This document shows, piece after piece, positions 48,379 to 48,667 of a DNA stretch of 48,667 nt. Numbering within the stretch: position 1 is the first letter of the stretch; the number at the start of each line of letters is the position of its first letter. A model generated the notes under the pieces. That model had not been told where the DNA came from, did not search any database, and saw only the letters and a program-made list of their open reading frames with translations. The translations under genes and the position numbers were made by a program. Source of the DNA: Oscillospiraceae bacterium (GTDB taxonomy: Bacteria > Bacillota_A > Clostridia > Oscillospirales > Ruminococcaceae); contig SFDQ01000014.1 in NCBI GenBank assembly GCA_004558145.1, positions 1-48,667 of the forward strand, written 5' to 3'.

Positions 48379-48407
48379 TTGACATTCCCCGCAGGGTTTG
48401 CTATAAT
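48379..48407 (+). promoter_or_regulatory. consensus promoter of tRNA-Ala
   Basis: TTGACA, 17-nt spacer, TATAAT: a full match to the housekeeping consensus, 30 nt before the tRNA. Confidence 0.93.
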
Positions 48408-48437
48408 AGCAAAGCAGTCGCGAGACGGCAAGCCCGT

Positions 48438-48501
<64 letters not shown>

Positions 48502-48513
<12 letters not shown>

Positions 48514-48667
48514 TTCGGACCGTACTCGAACACGCGAGTGCGGTCCTTTTTCTCTGATATTGTAGAAGATCAGCGCCTCATCGTTGCGGAGCTCGACTCG
48601 GGCGATGAACGTGTCAACCAACCGAGCGCGGAAGTCGTCATCCGTGACGTCTCCGACGCGGAAGGAG
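48502..48667 (-). CDS. probable serine recombinase, C-terminal end (partial)
   Basis: The reading frame is open from the right edge of the window for 54 codons to TGA at 48502-48504. It includes DFRARLVDTFIARVEL and NDEALIFYNIREKG, which resemble the C-terminal end of large serine recombinases of clostridial mobile elements (typically ..L.D.FI..V.l..d..vi.YN..). The last residues (EWWR and stop) are read from the tRNA-Ala 3' end in antisense. The 5' part lies outside the window. The family call rests on this short tail only. Confidence 0.6.
48517..48551 (+). terminator. intrinsic terminator of tRNA-Ala
   Basis: GGACCGTACTCG and CGAGTGCGGTCC (12 bp, one U-G pair) with a 6-nt loop, followed by TTTTT. 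It lies inside the partial recombinase frame on the other strand. Confidence 0.9.

Overview
The window looks like a chromosomal segment of a GC-rich, endospore-forming clostridial Firmicute, most likely an Oscillospiraceae/Ruminococcaceae-type gut anaerobe. The reasons are the sporulation genes (spoVM, a SipL-like protein, spoIVA, a GerW family protein), a PASTA kinase with its PP2C phosphatase, remA, clostridial families of unknown function (DUF951, DUF2953, DUF4364), Gram-positive S-box (SAM-I) and RFN (FMN) riboswitches, and AGGAGG-type ribosome binding sites throughout. The species cannot be fixed from the sequence alone. Most of the region is ordinary core genome; only the far right edge looks mobile.

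Left part (1-9.5 kb, mostly minus strand). There is a stand-alone GMP synthase ATP-pyrophosphatase (82-1062). Next comes an MFS efflux-type transporter whose leader carries a 32-codon peptide gene and a hairpin that buries the transporter's ribosome binding site. A lantibiotic/bacitracin-protection type operon follows (response regulator, ABC ATPase, ABC permease, histidine kinase), with spaced direct repeats between regulator and ATPase. Then come a small membrane-anchored XRE regulator, a full-length guaA and an MscS-type channel. The window therefore has two GMP synthase genes.

9.6-12.2 kb: an FMN riboswitch with terminator controls the riboflavin transporter ribU. A SAM-I riboswitch with terminator controls metK. 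rpmB (zinc-type L28) reads in from the other strand, and two back-to-back terminators separate it from metK. 12.3-16.6 kb: a site-2-protease homologue, scpA, scpB, a DUF2953 protein, a GerW family protein and an RluB-type pseudouridine synthase. 16.7-19.9 kb: a three-gene biotin cluster (acyl-CoA carboxyltransferase, biotin carrier, oxaloacetate/pyruvate carboxyltransferase) with no biotin carboxylase and no membrane decarboxylase. This is the composition of a transcarboxylase.

20.1-32.3 kb: a long housekeeping run, yicC-remA-gmk-priA-def-fmt-rsmB-rlmN-stp-prkC-rsgA-thiN, tightly packed and often overlapping by 1-8 nt. The rpoZ gene often found after gmk is missing here. 32.3-35.6 kb: the spore-coat basement module spoVM (26 codons)-sipL-like-spoIVA, with SigE-like promoter sequences. 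35.7-41.6 kb: an AraC regulator next to an old-yellow-enzyme type flavin/iron-sulfur reductase, then a nucleotide-sugar 4,6-dehydratase and an initiating sugar-phosphate transferase. 41.7-43.2 kb (minus strand): DUF4364 and S1-domain proteins. 43.3-48.3 kb: DUF951, prfA, threonylcarbamoyl-AMP synthase, coaE, a lytic transglycosylase and an M18 aminopeptidase.

Right edge: a tRNA-Ala(GGC) with its own promoter and terminator. The 3' end of a probable serine recombinase gene points toward it and ends inside the tRNA. This suggests that an integrated element starts here and continues beyond the window.
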